A stretch of DNA of 64,000 nt, taken from assembly GCA_902628635.1 (NCBI GenBank), contig CACONQ010000003.1:62001-126000 (forward strand), in the 5' to 3' direction. Position numbers and translations under genes: made by a program. Origin of the DNA: an uncultured Pelagibacteraceae bacterium (GTDB lineage: Bacteria; Pseudomonadota; Alphaproteobacteria; Pelagibacterales; Pelagibacteraceae). Position 1 is the first letter of the stretch; each line of letters begins with the position of its first letter. Of this stretch, positions 1 through 9,461 are shown one piece after another. The notes beneath the pieces are model-generated. The model did no database searches. It was not told the DNA's origin and saw only the letters and a list, made by a program, of their open reading frames with translations.

Positions 1-118
1 ATACACAACCAACAGATGGATTTTCTTTTGTTAAACCAGCGTTTTCTCGAGCAAGCGCTAAAGCCAAACCCATATAATAATTATTAATTGATTTAGTTTT
101 ATCTTTTTTTGAAGACAT
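1..118 (-). CDS. ribD: Riboflavin biosynthesis protein RibD, N-terminal fragment (runs off left edge)
   Basis: Reverse complement from 118 translates as [39 protein letters not shown], the RibD deaminase N-terminus; overlaps the nrdR 3' end. Confidence 0.8.
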   Translation of the reverse strand, partial: MSSKKDKTKSINNYYMGLALALARENAGLTKENPSVGCV

Positions 119-557
119 CTATTTTGTCAACAAATTGAATAAAATCTTTCTCTTCTCTGAAATTTCTGTACACAGATGCAAAACGTACATAGGCAACTGG
201 ATCTAGGTCCTTTAATCCGTCCATAACCATGGTTCCAATAGTATTTGATGCAATTTCATTTTGTCCTAATTCCTCTAATGATCTAGAGATCTTGGTAATA
301 AATTTTTCAACTGTATCAGTATCGATAGGTCTTTTTTTTAGAGCGATGTAAATTGACTTAGCTAACTTATCTCTGTCAAAAGGAGATTTTCTACCATTCT
401 TTTTTACAACCATTAATTCACGAATTTGTACTCTCTCAAATGTAGTAAATCTTTCTCCGCAACCACAAAGCCTTCTCCTTCTTATGGTAGTTCCATCTTC
501 TGTAGGTCTTGAGTCAACTACCGAGGTCTCACCTCTTTTACAAATTGGACATATCAT
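99..557 (-). CDS. nrdR: Transcriptional repressor NrdR
   Basis: MICPIC...[15 protein letters not shown]...RFTTFERVQ zinc ribbon plus ATP-cone. Confidence 0.95.
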   Translation of the reverse strand: MICPICKRGETSVVDSRPTEDGTTIRRRRLCGCGERFTTFERVQIRELMVVKKNGRKSPFDRDKLAKSIYIALKKRPIDTDTVEKFITKISRSLEELGQNEIASNTIGTMVMDGLKDLDPVAYVRFASVYRNFREEKDFIQFVDKIDVFKKR

Positions 558-567
558 TTAAATTTAT

Positions 568-1878
568 TTAACCTAAGTGTTTATAAATTGGAAATTTTGA
601 ACATAGTTCAATTACTTCCTGTCTTACTTCATTTTCCACTTTGCTATTATCTTCTGGATTTGACGAAAGGCCTTTAATAACTTTTGTAATAAGTTGTCCC
701 ACCATTTCAAATTCTTTTAAACCAAATCCTCTAGTTGTTGCAGCTTGCGAGCCCAGTCTTATTCCCGATGTAACCATTGGGCTTTCAGTATCAAATGGAA
801 TTCCATTTTTATTGCAAGTAATATTAGCTCTGCATAAGCTCTCTGCTGCTAAATTTCCTTTTACATTAAAAGGTCTTAGATCGACTAGCATCAAGTGAGT
901 ATCTGTACCTCCAGAGTAAATTTTAAAACCATTATTTTTTAATGTCTCAGCTAAAATTTTTGCATTGGATAAAACAGATTTTATGTAATCTTTAAAATCT
1001 GGTCGTAATGCCTCAAGAAAACCAGCAGCCTTCGCAGCTATAACATGCATTAATGGTCCACCTTGATATCCAGGAAAAACGGCTGTGTTAAATTTTTTTG
1101 AAAGATCTTCGTGATTAGTTAAAATTATACCACCTCTTGCACTTCTAAAAACTTTATGTGTTGTAGACGTTACCACGTGAGCATAATCACACGGATTAGG
1201 ATAACCTTTGCCAGCTACAAGACCTGAGAAGTGAGCCATATCTACCATAAGATAAGCTCCAACTTTGTCAGCTATTTCCCTAAATCTTTTAAAGTCAATT
1301 ACTCTTGAGTAAGCACTACCACCAGCAATAATTAATTTTGGTTTGTGTTCTAATGCTAATTTTTCAACGTTGTCATAATCAATTAATTCTGATTTTTTAT
1401 CGACATCATAACCAATTGCATTAAACCATTTACCTGACATAGAAATTTTTAACCCATGAGTTATATGTCCTCCTGAGTTTAGGCTCATTCCTAAAAAAGT
1501 ATCACCAGGTTTTAGCAAAGCTAAAAAAACTGCACCATTTGCTTGAGCGCCCGAGTGTGGTTGAGCATTTGCAAATTTACAATTAAATAATTTTTTTAAT
1601 CTTTCGATTGCTAAATTTTCCGCAACATCAACATGCTCACATCCATTATAATACCTTTTACCTGGGTATCCCTCAGCATATTTATTTGTTAAAACTGAAC
1701 CTTGAGCTTCTAGCACAGCTTGAGAAACAATATTTTCTGAAGCTATTAACTCTATATGTTGTTGTTGTCTTCTTAGTTCATCACTAATTGCTTTAAAAAG
1801 ATCTGGATCTGTTTTAGATAAGCTATCCTCAAAAAATCCCTTGTATTGATCATTTACATATTTATTTTCACTAGACAT
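568..1878 (-). CDS. glyA: Serine hydroxymethyltransferase
   Basis: [45 protein letters not shown] (PLP lysine) motifs. Confidence 0.98.
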   Translation of the reverse strand: MSSENKYVNDQYKGFFEDSLSKTDPDLFKAISDELRRQQQHIELIASENIVSQAVLEAQGSVLTNKYAEGYPGKRYYNGCEHVDVAENLAIERLKKLFNCKFANAQPHSGAQANGAVFLALLKPGDTFLGMSLNSGGHITHGLKISMSGKWFNAIGYDVDKKSELIDYDNVEKLALEHKPKLIIAGGSAYSRVIDFKRFREIADKVGAYLMVDMAHFSGLVAGKGYPNPCDYAHVVTSTTHKVFRSARGGIILTNHEDLSKKFNTAVFPGYQGGPLMHVIAAKAAGFLEALRPDFKDYIKSVLSNAKILAETLKNNGFKIYSGGTDTHLMLVDLRPFNVKGNLAAESLCRANITCNKNGIPFDTESPMVTSGIRLGSQAATTRGFGLKEFEMVGQLITKVIKGLSSNPEDNSKVENEVRQEVIELCSKFPIYKHLG

Positions 1879-1885
1879 AATAACC

Positions 1886-2311
1886 TCAAATTTTATTTAC
1901 TCTTCTTAGATGTCTTCCCCCATCAAATTTTGTTTTTAAAAAAGTATCAATAAACAATAAAGCATTTTTTCTGGATATCAACCTTGAACCTAAGGTAATA
2001 ATATTAGCATTATTATGCATTCTTGATAATTTGGTAGATTTTATACTGTAACATGCGGCTGCACGTATTTTTTTATGTTTATTTGCCGCTATATTCATGC
2101 CTGTACCTGAACCACATATTAAAATACCGAAATATTTTGAGTTTTTTGATACTGCTTTTGATAGTTTATGTGCGTAAATTGGATAATCAACAGAATTACT
2201 ATTTTTAGGTCCTAAATCGAAAACTTTCATTTTTTTTTTATAAAATTTTTTTTTAATATACTCTTTAAGATTGTAACCTGCGTGATCAGAAGAAATAAAT
2301 ATTTTACTCAA
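1886..2311 (-). CDS. rpiB: Ribose-5-phosphate isomerase B (RpiB/LacAB family)
   Basis: [13 protein letters not shown] and [13 protein letters not shown] motifs. Confidence 0.92.
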   Translation of the reverse strand: MSKIFISSDHAGYNLKEYIKKKFYKKKMKVFDLGPKNSNSVDYPIYAHKLSKAVSKNSKYFGILICGSGTGMNIAANKHKKIRAAACYSIKSTKLSRMHNNANIITLGSRLISRKNALLFIDTFLKTKFDGGRHLRRVNKI

Positions 2312-2312
2312 A

Positions 2313-2903
2313 TTAATTAAATTTATAATTTAAAACACATGCAACCAAATGAACTCTATTCTCCTCACCGCCATTGAACGCATTGTGATATTTGGTGTTA
2401 TTAGTTATCCAAACAGAACCATCAGCTGGCATATGCTTTGCCACATGATCAACAACCATAATCGCACCTGGATTTGTATATATAGGTATATGAAGTCTTG
2501 GTTCAGGATCTCTGTGCCAACTTAATGTTGATCTTGGCTCTTTAAGAAGTAATCTCATTCTTCCCAATTTATATTTTTTTGTTAATTGATCATAAACTTC
2601 TTTAAAATAAGTATTTTTAAATTCATCAACAAACTCAGTATATTTACTTTCGTCTATTTTATTTTCTCTTTGAACCTCTACACCTGTGCTGTCTGGCTTT
2701 GTCCAATAAATTCCTCTGACATTATTACCTTTTATGGATTCAGGTTTTCCTGGGATTTGGTTAAGTGAAATTCCTGCAAAATGAGGTATGCCAAGACTTG
2801 TATCAAATCCTTTAATTTTTAATACATCGTCGCAAGCCTGTTTTAGTTTTGAAATGTCAAATTTAAGGTCTTGCTTTTGAAAGTCGTTAAAAGTAAGTGA
2901 CAT
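2313..2903 (-). CDS. Aspartyl/asparaginyl beta-hydroxylase-like cupin / 2-oxoglutarate-dependent oxygenase, substrate unknown
   Basis: SWHRDPEPRLHIPI (HxD) and HNAFNGGEENRVHLVA (distal His, Arg) fit the Asp_Arg_Hydrox fold. Confidence 0.6.
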   Translation of the reverse strand: MSLTFNDFQKQDLKFDISKLKQACDDVLKIKGFDTSLGIPHFAGISLNQIPGKPESIKGNNVRGIYWTKPDSTGVEVQRENKIDESKYTEFVDEFKNTYFKEVYDQLTKKYKLGRMRLLLKEPRSTLSWHRDPEPRLHIPIYTNPGAIMVVDHVAKHMPADGSVWITNNTKYHNAFNGGEENRVHLVACVLNYKFN

Positions 2904-2976
2904 AATGGTATTTTATTAATAGCTTAATAATTATTATATAATATATAACTATTGTCGCATATAAAATAATTTTTAA

Positions 2977-3966
2977 ATGATTACAACTGGTAAATATCCA
3001 AATTTAAGACTTAGACGAAATCGTGAACACGATTGGATTAGAAGATTAACTAAAGAAAATACATTATCTGTAGATGATCTTGTTCAACCCATATTTATAA
3101 TAGAAGGAAAAAATAAAAAAATACCAATTAAATCTATGCCTGGAGTATATAGGTATTCGATCGACAAACTTAATAGTTTTGTGAAAAAAATAATTGATTT
3201 AGGAATTCCAATGATAGCTTTATTTCCTTATACAGAGAACAAACTTAAAGATAACTATGCGTCGGAAGCCATGAATGAGAATAATTTAGTTTGTAAGGCT
3301 ACAAAATTAATCAAAAAAAAATTTGGAAACAAAATTGGAATAATGTGTGACGTTGCATTAGATCCATATACATCACATGGACATGATGGAATTTTAAAAT
3401 CAAACAAAATTCTTAACGATGAAACGATAGATATTTTGATTAAACAATCTATCATTCAAGCAAAGGCTGGTTGTGATGTAATTGCGCCTTCAGATATGAT
3501 GGATGGAAGAATTGGAAAAATTAGAAAAGCTTTAGATAAAAATGATTTTTCAAATGTGAGGATCTTGTCTTACGCTGTCAAATATGCATCTAGTTTCTAT
3601 GGACCTTTTAGAGATGCTGTTGGATCAAAAAATCTTTTAAAAGGAGACAAAAAAACATATCAGATGGATTTTAGCAACAGTGATGAATCATTAAGGGAAG
3701 TTGCATTAGATATTAAAGAAGGAGCAGATATGGTCATGGTCAAGCCTGGACTCCCTTATTTAGATATCATAAGAGACGTGAAAAGGAATTTTAAAATACC
3801 GGTTCTAGCCTATCAAGTTTCTGGTGAATATAGCTTGATAATGAATTCAATAAAAAAAGGTCTGGTTGACGATAAAATAATATATGAAACACTGACAAGC
3901 TTTAAAAGAGCTGGTGCCAATGCGATAATTTCATATTTTTCAAGTAGTATAGCTAAAACTCTATAA
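2977..3966 (+). CDS. hemB: Delta-aminolevulinic acid dehydratase (porphobilinogen synthase)
   Basis: RLRRNREHDWIRRL, DVALDPYTSHGHDG, MVKPGLPYLDI, AYQVSGEYS motifs. Confidence 0.97.
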   Translation: MITTGKYPNLRLRRNREHDWIRRLTKENTLSVDDLVQPIFIIEGKNKKIPIKSMPGVYRYSIDKLNSFVKKIIDLGIPMIALFPYTENKLKDNYASEAMNENNLVCKATKLIKKKFGNKIGIMCDVALDPYTSHGHDGILKSNKILNDETIDILIKQSIIQAKAGCDVIAPSDMMDGRIGKIRKALDKNDFSNVRILSYAVKYASSFYGPFRDAVGSKNLLKGDKKTYQMDFSNSDESLREVALDIKEGADMVMVKPGLPYLDIIRDVKRNFKIPVLAYQVSGEYSLIMNSIKKGLVDDKIIYETLTSFKRAGANAIISYFSSSIAKTL

Positions 3967-3967
3967 A

Positions 3968-4648
3968 TTATTTAAGTGTATTAATAAAGTCCACTCTTTG
4001 AAGTGGATGATTTAGATTATTTGGCTGTAAGATATTTTTATCTAAATAACTAGTCACAATTTGTATTCCTCTAATAAGATCATTTTTGTCTGCTATTTCA
4101 TTATTGTTTTCTACAAGAAAATTTGGAACAATTTTTTTTTCAGTTTGAGACTCAACAAAATATTTCGATTTATTATTTTCAATTGTTTTCTTTACAATTT
4201 TTCTTAAATTTAAATCATAACCTGAAAGTTTTAATAATTCGAGTTCCCACATAATATATTCCATTAACCAATTATTTTTTTTAATTAAAGAAAAGAATTT
4301 TTCAATCAAATTAAAAATTTCTGGGTTTTTTTGATTTTCAGCTGTAAGAAGTTTAACCATACTCATTGATGAACTAATACAATGTAGCTTACTTCTGTTA
4401 TTAAAGAATAGAGGTGTTTCAGCTTTAATAATCTCTACTTTAAAGGATCCGATTTTATTTTCATTTTTACTTTGATAGTTTAATTGAAATTTATTTCCAA
4501 TTTGTAGATAGCCCTTTATTCTTTTTGATGAAGCGCCAAATATAATACCAGAGGTTTTCCCATGGTCTATTGTAAAAAAATCTGCAATCACTGAATTTTC
4601 ACTATATTTAAATTTGGATAATAGAAATCCTTTATCGTCCCAAATCAT
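3968..4648 (-). CDS. recO: DNA repair protein RecO
   Basis: MIWDDKGFLLSKFKYSENSVIADFFTIDHGKTSGII N-terminal OB-fold; located next to rnc. Confidence 0.85.
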   Translation of the reverse strand: MIWDDKGFLLSKFKYSENSVIADFFTIDHGKTSGIIFGASSKRIKGYLQIGNKFQLNYQSKNENKIGSFKVEIIKAETPLFFNNRSKLHCISSSMSMVKLLTAENQKNPEIFNLIEKFFSLIKKNNWLMEYIMWELELLKLSGYDLNLRKIVKKTIENNKSKYFVESQTEKKIVPNFLVENNNEIADKNDLIRGIQIVTSYLDKNILQPNNLNHPLQRVDFINTLK

Positions 4649-5307
4649 AATAAGTTCATTTTTCTTAGAAGAGAAGTAGCTGCATCTTGTTCAGCCAACT
4701 TTTTTGAAGAACCAATTCCATCAATGCTTTTTGATGATTTTATTTTAACTTGAACATGAAATACAGGTTTATGTTTTGGTCCTTTTGTTTTTAACAAGGT
4801 ATACTTAGGTAATACTTTATACTTTTTAAGTGAAAATTCTTGAAGTTTTGTTTTAGAGTCTATCTTGGTCTCTTGTGTGTTTTCAATATACTCATTCCAA
4901 ATTTTTAATATAAAATTTTCTACAACTTTAATTCCTTGGTCTAAAAATATAGCTCCAATTATTGCTTCACATGTATCGGATATAATTTTATTTTCTGGCT
5001 TATAATTATTGGTTTTATTTGTATTTGTTTTAATAAATTCAGACAGATTTAATTTATTTGCAATACTTAAACACATATTTTTATTTACTAGTGATGCAAA
5101 TTTTTTATCAAGAGCTCCTTCGGTTTCCTCTGGGTAAATTTCATATAGTTTTTTTGATATGACAAAACCTAAGACTCTGTCTCCTAAAAATTCTAGTTTT
5201 TCATTATTATTTATTGGATCAAGGCTTTTATGAATAAGTGATTTTTCTAAAATTTTTTTATTTTTGAATTTTATCTGCAATATTTTTTCAAGATCATTTA
5301 AACTCAT
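4645..5307 (-). CDS. rnc: Ribonuclease III
   Basis: KLEFLGDRVLGFVISKKLY signature and C-terminal dsRBD. Confidence 0.97.
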   Translation of the reverse strand: MSLNDLEKILQIKFKNKKILEKSLIHKSLDPINNNEKLEFLGDRVLGFVISKKLYEIYPEETEGALDKKFASLVNKNMCLSIANKLNLSEFIKTNTNKTNNYKPENKIISDTCEAIIGAIFLDQGIKVVENFILKIWNEYIENTQETKIDSKTKLQEFSLKKYKVLPKYTLLKTKGPKHKPVFHVQVKIKSSKSIDGIGSSKKLAEQDAATSLLRKMNLL

Positions 5308-5316
5308 ATAAATTTT

Positions 5317-6045
5317 TTAATTAATTACTTTAAAGAACCTGTCAAATCTAATCAGTTCACCCCATTTCCAAAATTCAAATATACTTCCATTCCTTGCATC
5401 GGAGGAAAAAAAAATGAATCGTGCTTTTCCAACTAAGTTATTTTTGTGCACATAGCCAACACTTGATAAGAATCTACTGTCTTTTGAACAATCCCTATTA
5501 TCTCCTAAAAAAAAATAATGATCTTCTGGCACTACGAATAAATCTGTATTTTGAAGAGTAAAACTACTAAAATAAGCTGTTTTAAATTCCTTTCCATTTG
5601 AAAATTTTTCATTAAAGAAATTACTTTCAATCTTATTTGATCCACAAAATACGAACTGATTTTTTGATTTAAGATTTTTAAATATTTCTAAGTTGTTTAA
5701 GTAGATACTGCCATCAATAAACTGAACAGTATCACCGGGTAAGCCAATAAGACGTTTTATGTAATCTGTTCTATTGTCTGCTGGTGTTTTAAATACTACT
5801 ACATCGCCTCTTTCAGGTTTTTGAAATAGAATTCTATTTTTAAATATAGGTGGACTAAAAGGAAAGGAGTGTTTGCTATACCCATAAGAATATTTTGTCA
5901 CAAACAATCTGTCACCGACTAACAAATTTGGTTCCATAGATGAAGAAGGTATATAGAAAGGTTGAATTAATAATGATCTAATAATAATAGCAATAATTAA
6001 TGCATAAAAAATTGTTATTGCATTTTCAATAAATATTTTTTTCAT
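5317..6045 (-). CDS. lepB: Signal peptidase I
   Basis: PSSSMEPNLLVGD (catalytic Ser), YIKRLIGLPGD (catalytic Lys), FLGDNRDCSKDSR. Confidence 0.97.
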   Translation of the reverse strand: MKKIFIENAITIFYALIIAIIIRSLLIQPFYIPSSSMEPNLLVGDRLFVTKYSYGYSKHSFPFSPPIFKNRILFQKPERGDVVVFKTPADNRTDYIKRLIGLPGDTVQFIDGSIYLNNLEIFKNLKSKNQFVFCGSNKIESNFFNEKFSNGKEFKTAYFSSFTLQNTDLFVVPEDHYFFLGDNRDCSKDSRFLSSVGYVHKNNLVGKARFIFFSSDARNGSIFEFWKWGELIRFDRFFKVIN

Positions 6046-6434
6046 TTTTTTAACCCACTTAAAATAACAAAAGCAATAGAGTGTTTATCTTGATCAGATA
6101 AAGATAAAAATATTTTGAAAGATTTAAATTTATTTTTTTTTAAAATTATTGATTTAATTTTATCATTTATTTTAATAAAAGGTTTGCCTAGTTTATCGTT
6201 GACAACTGAAATGTCAGAAAAATTTATACCATTACGAAAACCTGTTCCTAGTGATTTTACAAAAGCCTCTTTTGCTGCAAATCTTTTAGCAAAATAACTA
6301 ACTTTATCTGTTTTTAATTTTGATTTTTTAACTTCTTCAGATGAATAGATTCTTTTTATAAACTTAATATTTTTAATTGATTTTTTAATTCTTGAGTTTT
6401 CAACAATATCAACACCATTACCAACAATTATCAT
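6042..6434 (-). CDS. acpS: Holo-[acyl-carrier-protein] synthase
   Basis: GNGVDIVENSRI and FAKRFAAKEAFVKSLGTGFRNGI. Confidence 0.95.
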   Translation of the reverse strand: MIIVGNGVDIVENSRIKKSIKNIKFIKRIYSSEEVKKSKLKTDKVSYFAKRFAAKEAFVKSLGTGFRNGINFSDISVVNDKLGKPFIKINDKIKSIILKKNKFKSFKIFLSLSDQDKHSIAFVILSGLKK

Positions 6435-6435
6435 A

Positions 6436-7152
6436 TCATTTACAAATTTTTTTAAATTTTTTTATAACTTTATTAATTCCAACAAAAATTGACTCTCCTA
6501 TTATAAAATGGCCGATATTAAATTCCTTAATTTCTTTTAGTTTAGATAAAATTTTTGCAGTTTTATAATCAAGTCCATGACCAGCATGCACCTCAAGTCC
6601 AATCGCATTTGCATATTTGCAACATGCAATTATATTTTTTAAATCTTTTTGATATTTTTTTTTGGATTTTATTTTTCTTGAGATTGTGCCTGTATGGATT
6701 TCAATACATTTAGCTCCAATTATTTTAGATAATTTAATATCTTGAATTTTTGGATTTATAAATAAACTTGTTCTTATTTTTTTTCTATTTAAAATATTAA
6801 TGTTTGCTTTTAATGCCTGAAAATTTTTTTTAAGATTAAGCCCTCCCTCTGTTGTAATTTCTATTCTTTTTTCTGGAACTATACATACATATGAAGGTTT
6901 TGCCTTTAGAGCAATATTCAACATTTTTTTATTACAAGCCATCTCGAGATTGATAGGTATTGATTTAAATTTAGATAATATTTTGAGATCACTATCTTTG
7001 ATATGACGTCGATCTTCTCTTAAATGTATTGTTATTAAATCAGCTCCGTTTTTCATCACAAATTTTGCTGCATTTAAAATATTTGGATGGTCTTCACCTC
7101 TTGCATTCCTTAAGGTTGCTACATGATCAATATTTACACCAAGACGTATCAT
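6436..7152 (-). CDS. pdxJ: Pyridoxine 5'-phosphate synthase
   Basis: RLGVNIDHVATLRNARGEDHPN, ITIHLREDRRHI, VHAGHGLDY. Confidence 0.97.
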   Translation of the reverse strand: MIRLGVNIDHVATLRNARGEDHPNILNAAKFVMKNGADLITIHLREDRRHIKDSDLKILSKFKSIPINLEMACNKKMLNIALKAKPSYVCIVPEKRIEITTEGGLNLKKNFQALKANINILNRKKIRTSLFINPKIQDIKLSKIIGAKCIEIHTGTISRKIKSKKKYQKDLKNIIACCKYANAIGLEVHAGHGLDYKTAKILSKLKEIKEFNIGHFIIGESIFVGINKVIKKFKKICK

Positions 7153-7739
7153 TTTAAATTTCTACTTCCCGGTCTTGTTATTGGAATTTTTTTGAGAAAA
7201 GGAGGTATATTTTTTTTTTTGTATGTTGGAATGTTAATTTTAATTTGTGATACGATTTTTTTATTTTTTATTTTTAAAGTTTTTTTCTCTGATCGATCTA
7301 TAATACAAGCAAAACCTATATTGCTAGATTTAAATTTTTTAATTAATTTTGTGCATTCCAAACTGGATTTGCCTGTCGTTATTACATCCTCAACTATTAA
7401 AACTTTTGACTTAGGTTTAATTGAAAAACCTCTTCTTAATTGAAACTTTTTATTTACTCTTTCACAAAAGATTGTTTCTTTATTTAACAATCTACCTATT
7501 TCATATCCGATAACTATACCACCCATCGCTGGAGATAATATAATGTCTATATTCTTAAATTCTTTTCTTATTTTTTTTGCTAAAGAGAGACATATTTTTG
7601 AAGCTAAACTGGGTTTGCTCAATAGTTTTGCACATTGCACATACTTTGATGAGTGTAGACCTGAAGATAGTACAAAATGACCTTCCAAAAGAGCTCTAGT
7701 TTTTTTTAAAACCGCCAAAGAGTCTTTTGATGAAAGCAT
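7149..7739 (-). CDS. pyrE: Orotate phosphoribosyltransferase
   Basis: EGHFVLSSGLHSSKYVQ and VLIVEDVITTGKSS (PRPP site). Confidence 0.95.
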   Translation of the reverse strand: MLSSKDSLAVLKKTRALLEGHFVLSSGLHSSKYVQCAKLLSKPSLASKICLSLAKKIRKEFKNIDIILSPAMGGIVIGYEIGRLLNKETIFCERVNKKFQLRRGFSIKPKSKVLIVEDVITTGKSSLECTKLIKKFKSSNIGFACIIDRSEKKTLKIKNKKIVSQIKINIPTYKKKNIPPFLKKIPITRPGSRNLK

Positions 7740-9441
7740 ATTTTTTATTTTTATGTCTTATAATTTTAAAGTTATATTCTTTTTGTTTTAACTCACTAAT
7801 AAGTTTTGTAAAGTTTTTCAAATCATGAATAATAAGATTAAATCTAAAATTTATAGTTTTTTTAGTTTTTTCTACCATCTCTACGCTGGAAATATTTACA
7901 TTATTTATACCTATCATAGTGGTAACATCTCCTAATTTTCCAGGCTGATCAGGTAATGATATCCATAGTGTTGTATTGTATTTTTTAGATTTAGATAATT
8001 TAGAATTCTCTCTATATTGCCAATACCTTCTGATTGCTGCACGCGCCTTTCCCGTTTTAGTCAAGGATAACCAATGAAGTGAGGGTGAAACTTTTTTTGA
8101 TGTAATTATCTTCACCACGTCTCCATTTCTTAATATTGATTGTAAGGGTGACTCTTTACCGTTTATTTCTGATCCAATTGCTGTATCACCAACTTGTGTA
8201 TGAACAGCATAAGCAAAATCTATTGGCGTAGCATTTTTAGGTAATTTTATAACCGATCCTTTTGGAGTAAAACAAAATACATTTTCTTGGAACATTTGTA
8301 ATTTAGTGTATTCATAAAAATCTTCTGGATTTTCATTTTTCTCAATTATCTCTACCAAATCAGCTAACCAGTCATATTCTTTCCATGTTAATGAATTAAA
8401 TTTTTCAGATGACTTGTATTTCCAATGAGATGCTATTCCCCTTTGAGCAAATTCATGCATTTGCATTGTTCTTAGCTGAATTTCTATAGGTCTTTTATTT
8501 GGCCCTATTATTGCAGTATGTAAAGATTGATATTTATTTATTTTTGGAGAAGAAATATAATCTTTAAATCTTCCCGGAATACAATTCCATTTGTTATGAA
8601 ATATCCCAAGTGATTTATAACATGAAGAAATATCGTTTAAAATTATTCTAAAACCCATAATGTCAGTAATTTGCTCAAGAGATATTCTTTTGCTTTGCAT
8701 TTTTCTCCAAAGAGAAAAAGGAGTTTTTTCTCTTCCATAAATAGTTGCTGATAAGTCATTTTCATTTAATAGTTTAGTAAATTCATCTGCAACGGAATTA
8801 AAACTTATTAAGTTATTTTCCTTTATTTTATCAAGTCGATCTTTGATTAGTTTTCTAGCTTTAGGATTAAGAACTTCAAATGAAAGATCCTCCAATTCAT
8901 CCCTTATTCTATTCATACCCATTCTATCTGCTAAGGGAGAATATATTTCCATAGTTTCTCTTGCAATTCTCTCTTTTTTTTCTTGTTTATCAATTGAATG
9001 AATTGTTCGCATGTTGTGAAGTCTGTCAGCAATTTTTACAAGTAATACTCTAATATCTTTTGAAGTTGCAATGATTAATTTTCTAAAATTCTCAGCTCTT
9101 GAATTTGCTTTAGCTTGATTTTCTAACTCAGAAATTTTAGTTACACCCTCAACAAGATCAGCAACTTCTTGACCAAATTCCTGTTTAATAGTTTGATAAG
9201 TAGCATGCGTGTCCTCTATTGTGTCATGAAGTAGTCCAGTAGCTATAGTTGCACTATCTAATTTTAACTCTGTTAATATATTAGCCACAGCAACTGGATG
9301 TATAACATAAGGGTCGCCTGATTGTCGTTTTTGATTTTCATGAGCCTTTACTGCAAAATTATATGCCTTATCCAAAGTTTCAGGATTCAAAAACTTATTG
9401 TATGATTTTACTTTATTTATTAAATCATTTGATTTTAACAT
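7696..9441 (-). CDS. spoT: Bifunctional (p)ppGpp synthetase/hydrolase (RSH family), short C-terminus
   Basis: HD domain (LLHDTIEDT), synthetase (GRFKDYISSPKINKYQSLHT), TGS (CFTPKGSVIKLPKNATPIDFAYAVHT), ACT. Confidence 0.95.
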   Translation of the reverse strand: MLKSNDLINKVKSYNKFLNPETLDKAYNFAVKAHENQKRQSGDPYVIHPVAVANILTELKLDSATIATGLLHDTIEDTHATYQTIKQEFGQEVADLVEGVTKISELENQAKANSRAENFRKLIIATSKDIRVLLVKIADRLHNMRTIHSIDKQEKKERIARETMEIYSPLADRMGMNRIRDELEDLSFEVLNPKARKLIKDRLDKIKENNLISFNSVADEFTKLLNENDLSATIYGREKTPFSLWRKMQSKRISLEQITDIMGFRIILNDISSCYKSLGIFHNKWNCIPGRFKDYISSPKINKYQSLHTAIIGPNKRPIEIQLRTMQMHEFAQRGIASHWKYKSSEKFNSLTWKEYDWLADLVEIIEKNENPEDFYEYTKLQMFQENVFCFTPKGSVIKLPKNATPIDFAYAVHTQVGDTAIGSEINGKESPLQSILRNGDVVKIITSKKVSPSLHWLSLTKTGKARAAIRRYWQYRENSKLSKSKKYNTTLWISLPDQPGKLGDVTTMIGINNVNISSVEMVEKTKKTINFRFNLIIHDLKNFTKLISELKQKEYNFKIIRHKNKKYAFIKRLFGGFKKN

Positions 9442-9461
9442 ACAAACTTATATCATTTTTT

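Noticed and set aside
641-898. Plus-strand 85-aa ORF
   Set aside because: Antisense to glyA with no recognisable motif; chance open frame in AT-rich DNA
2904-2976. TATA-rich gap as a bidirectional promoter for hemB and the oxygenase
   Set aside because: TATAAT-like strings are abundant in this AT-rich gap and no convincing -35 pairing was found; promoter likely but not placeable
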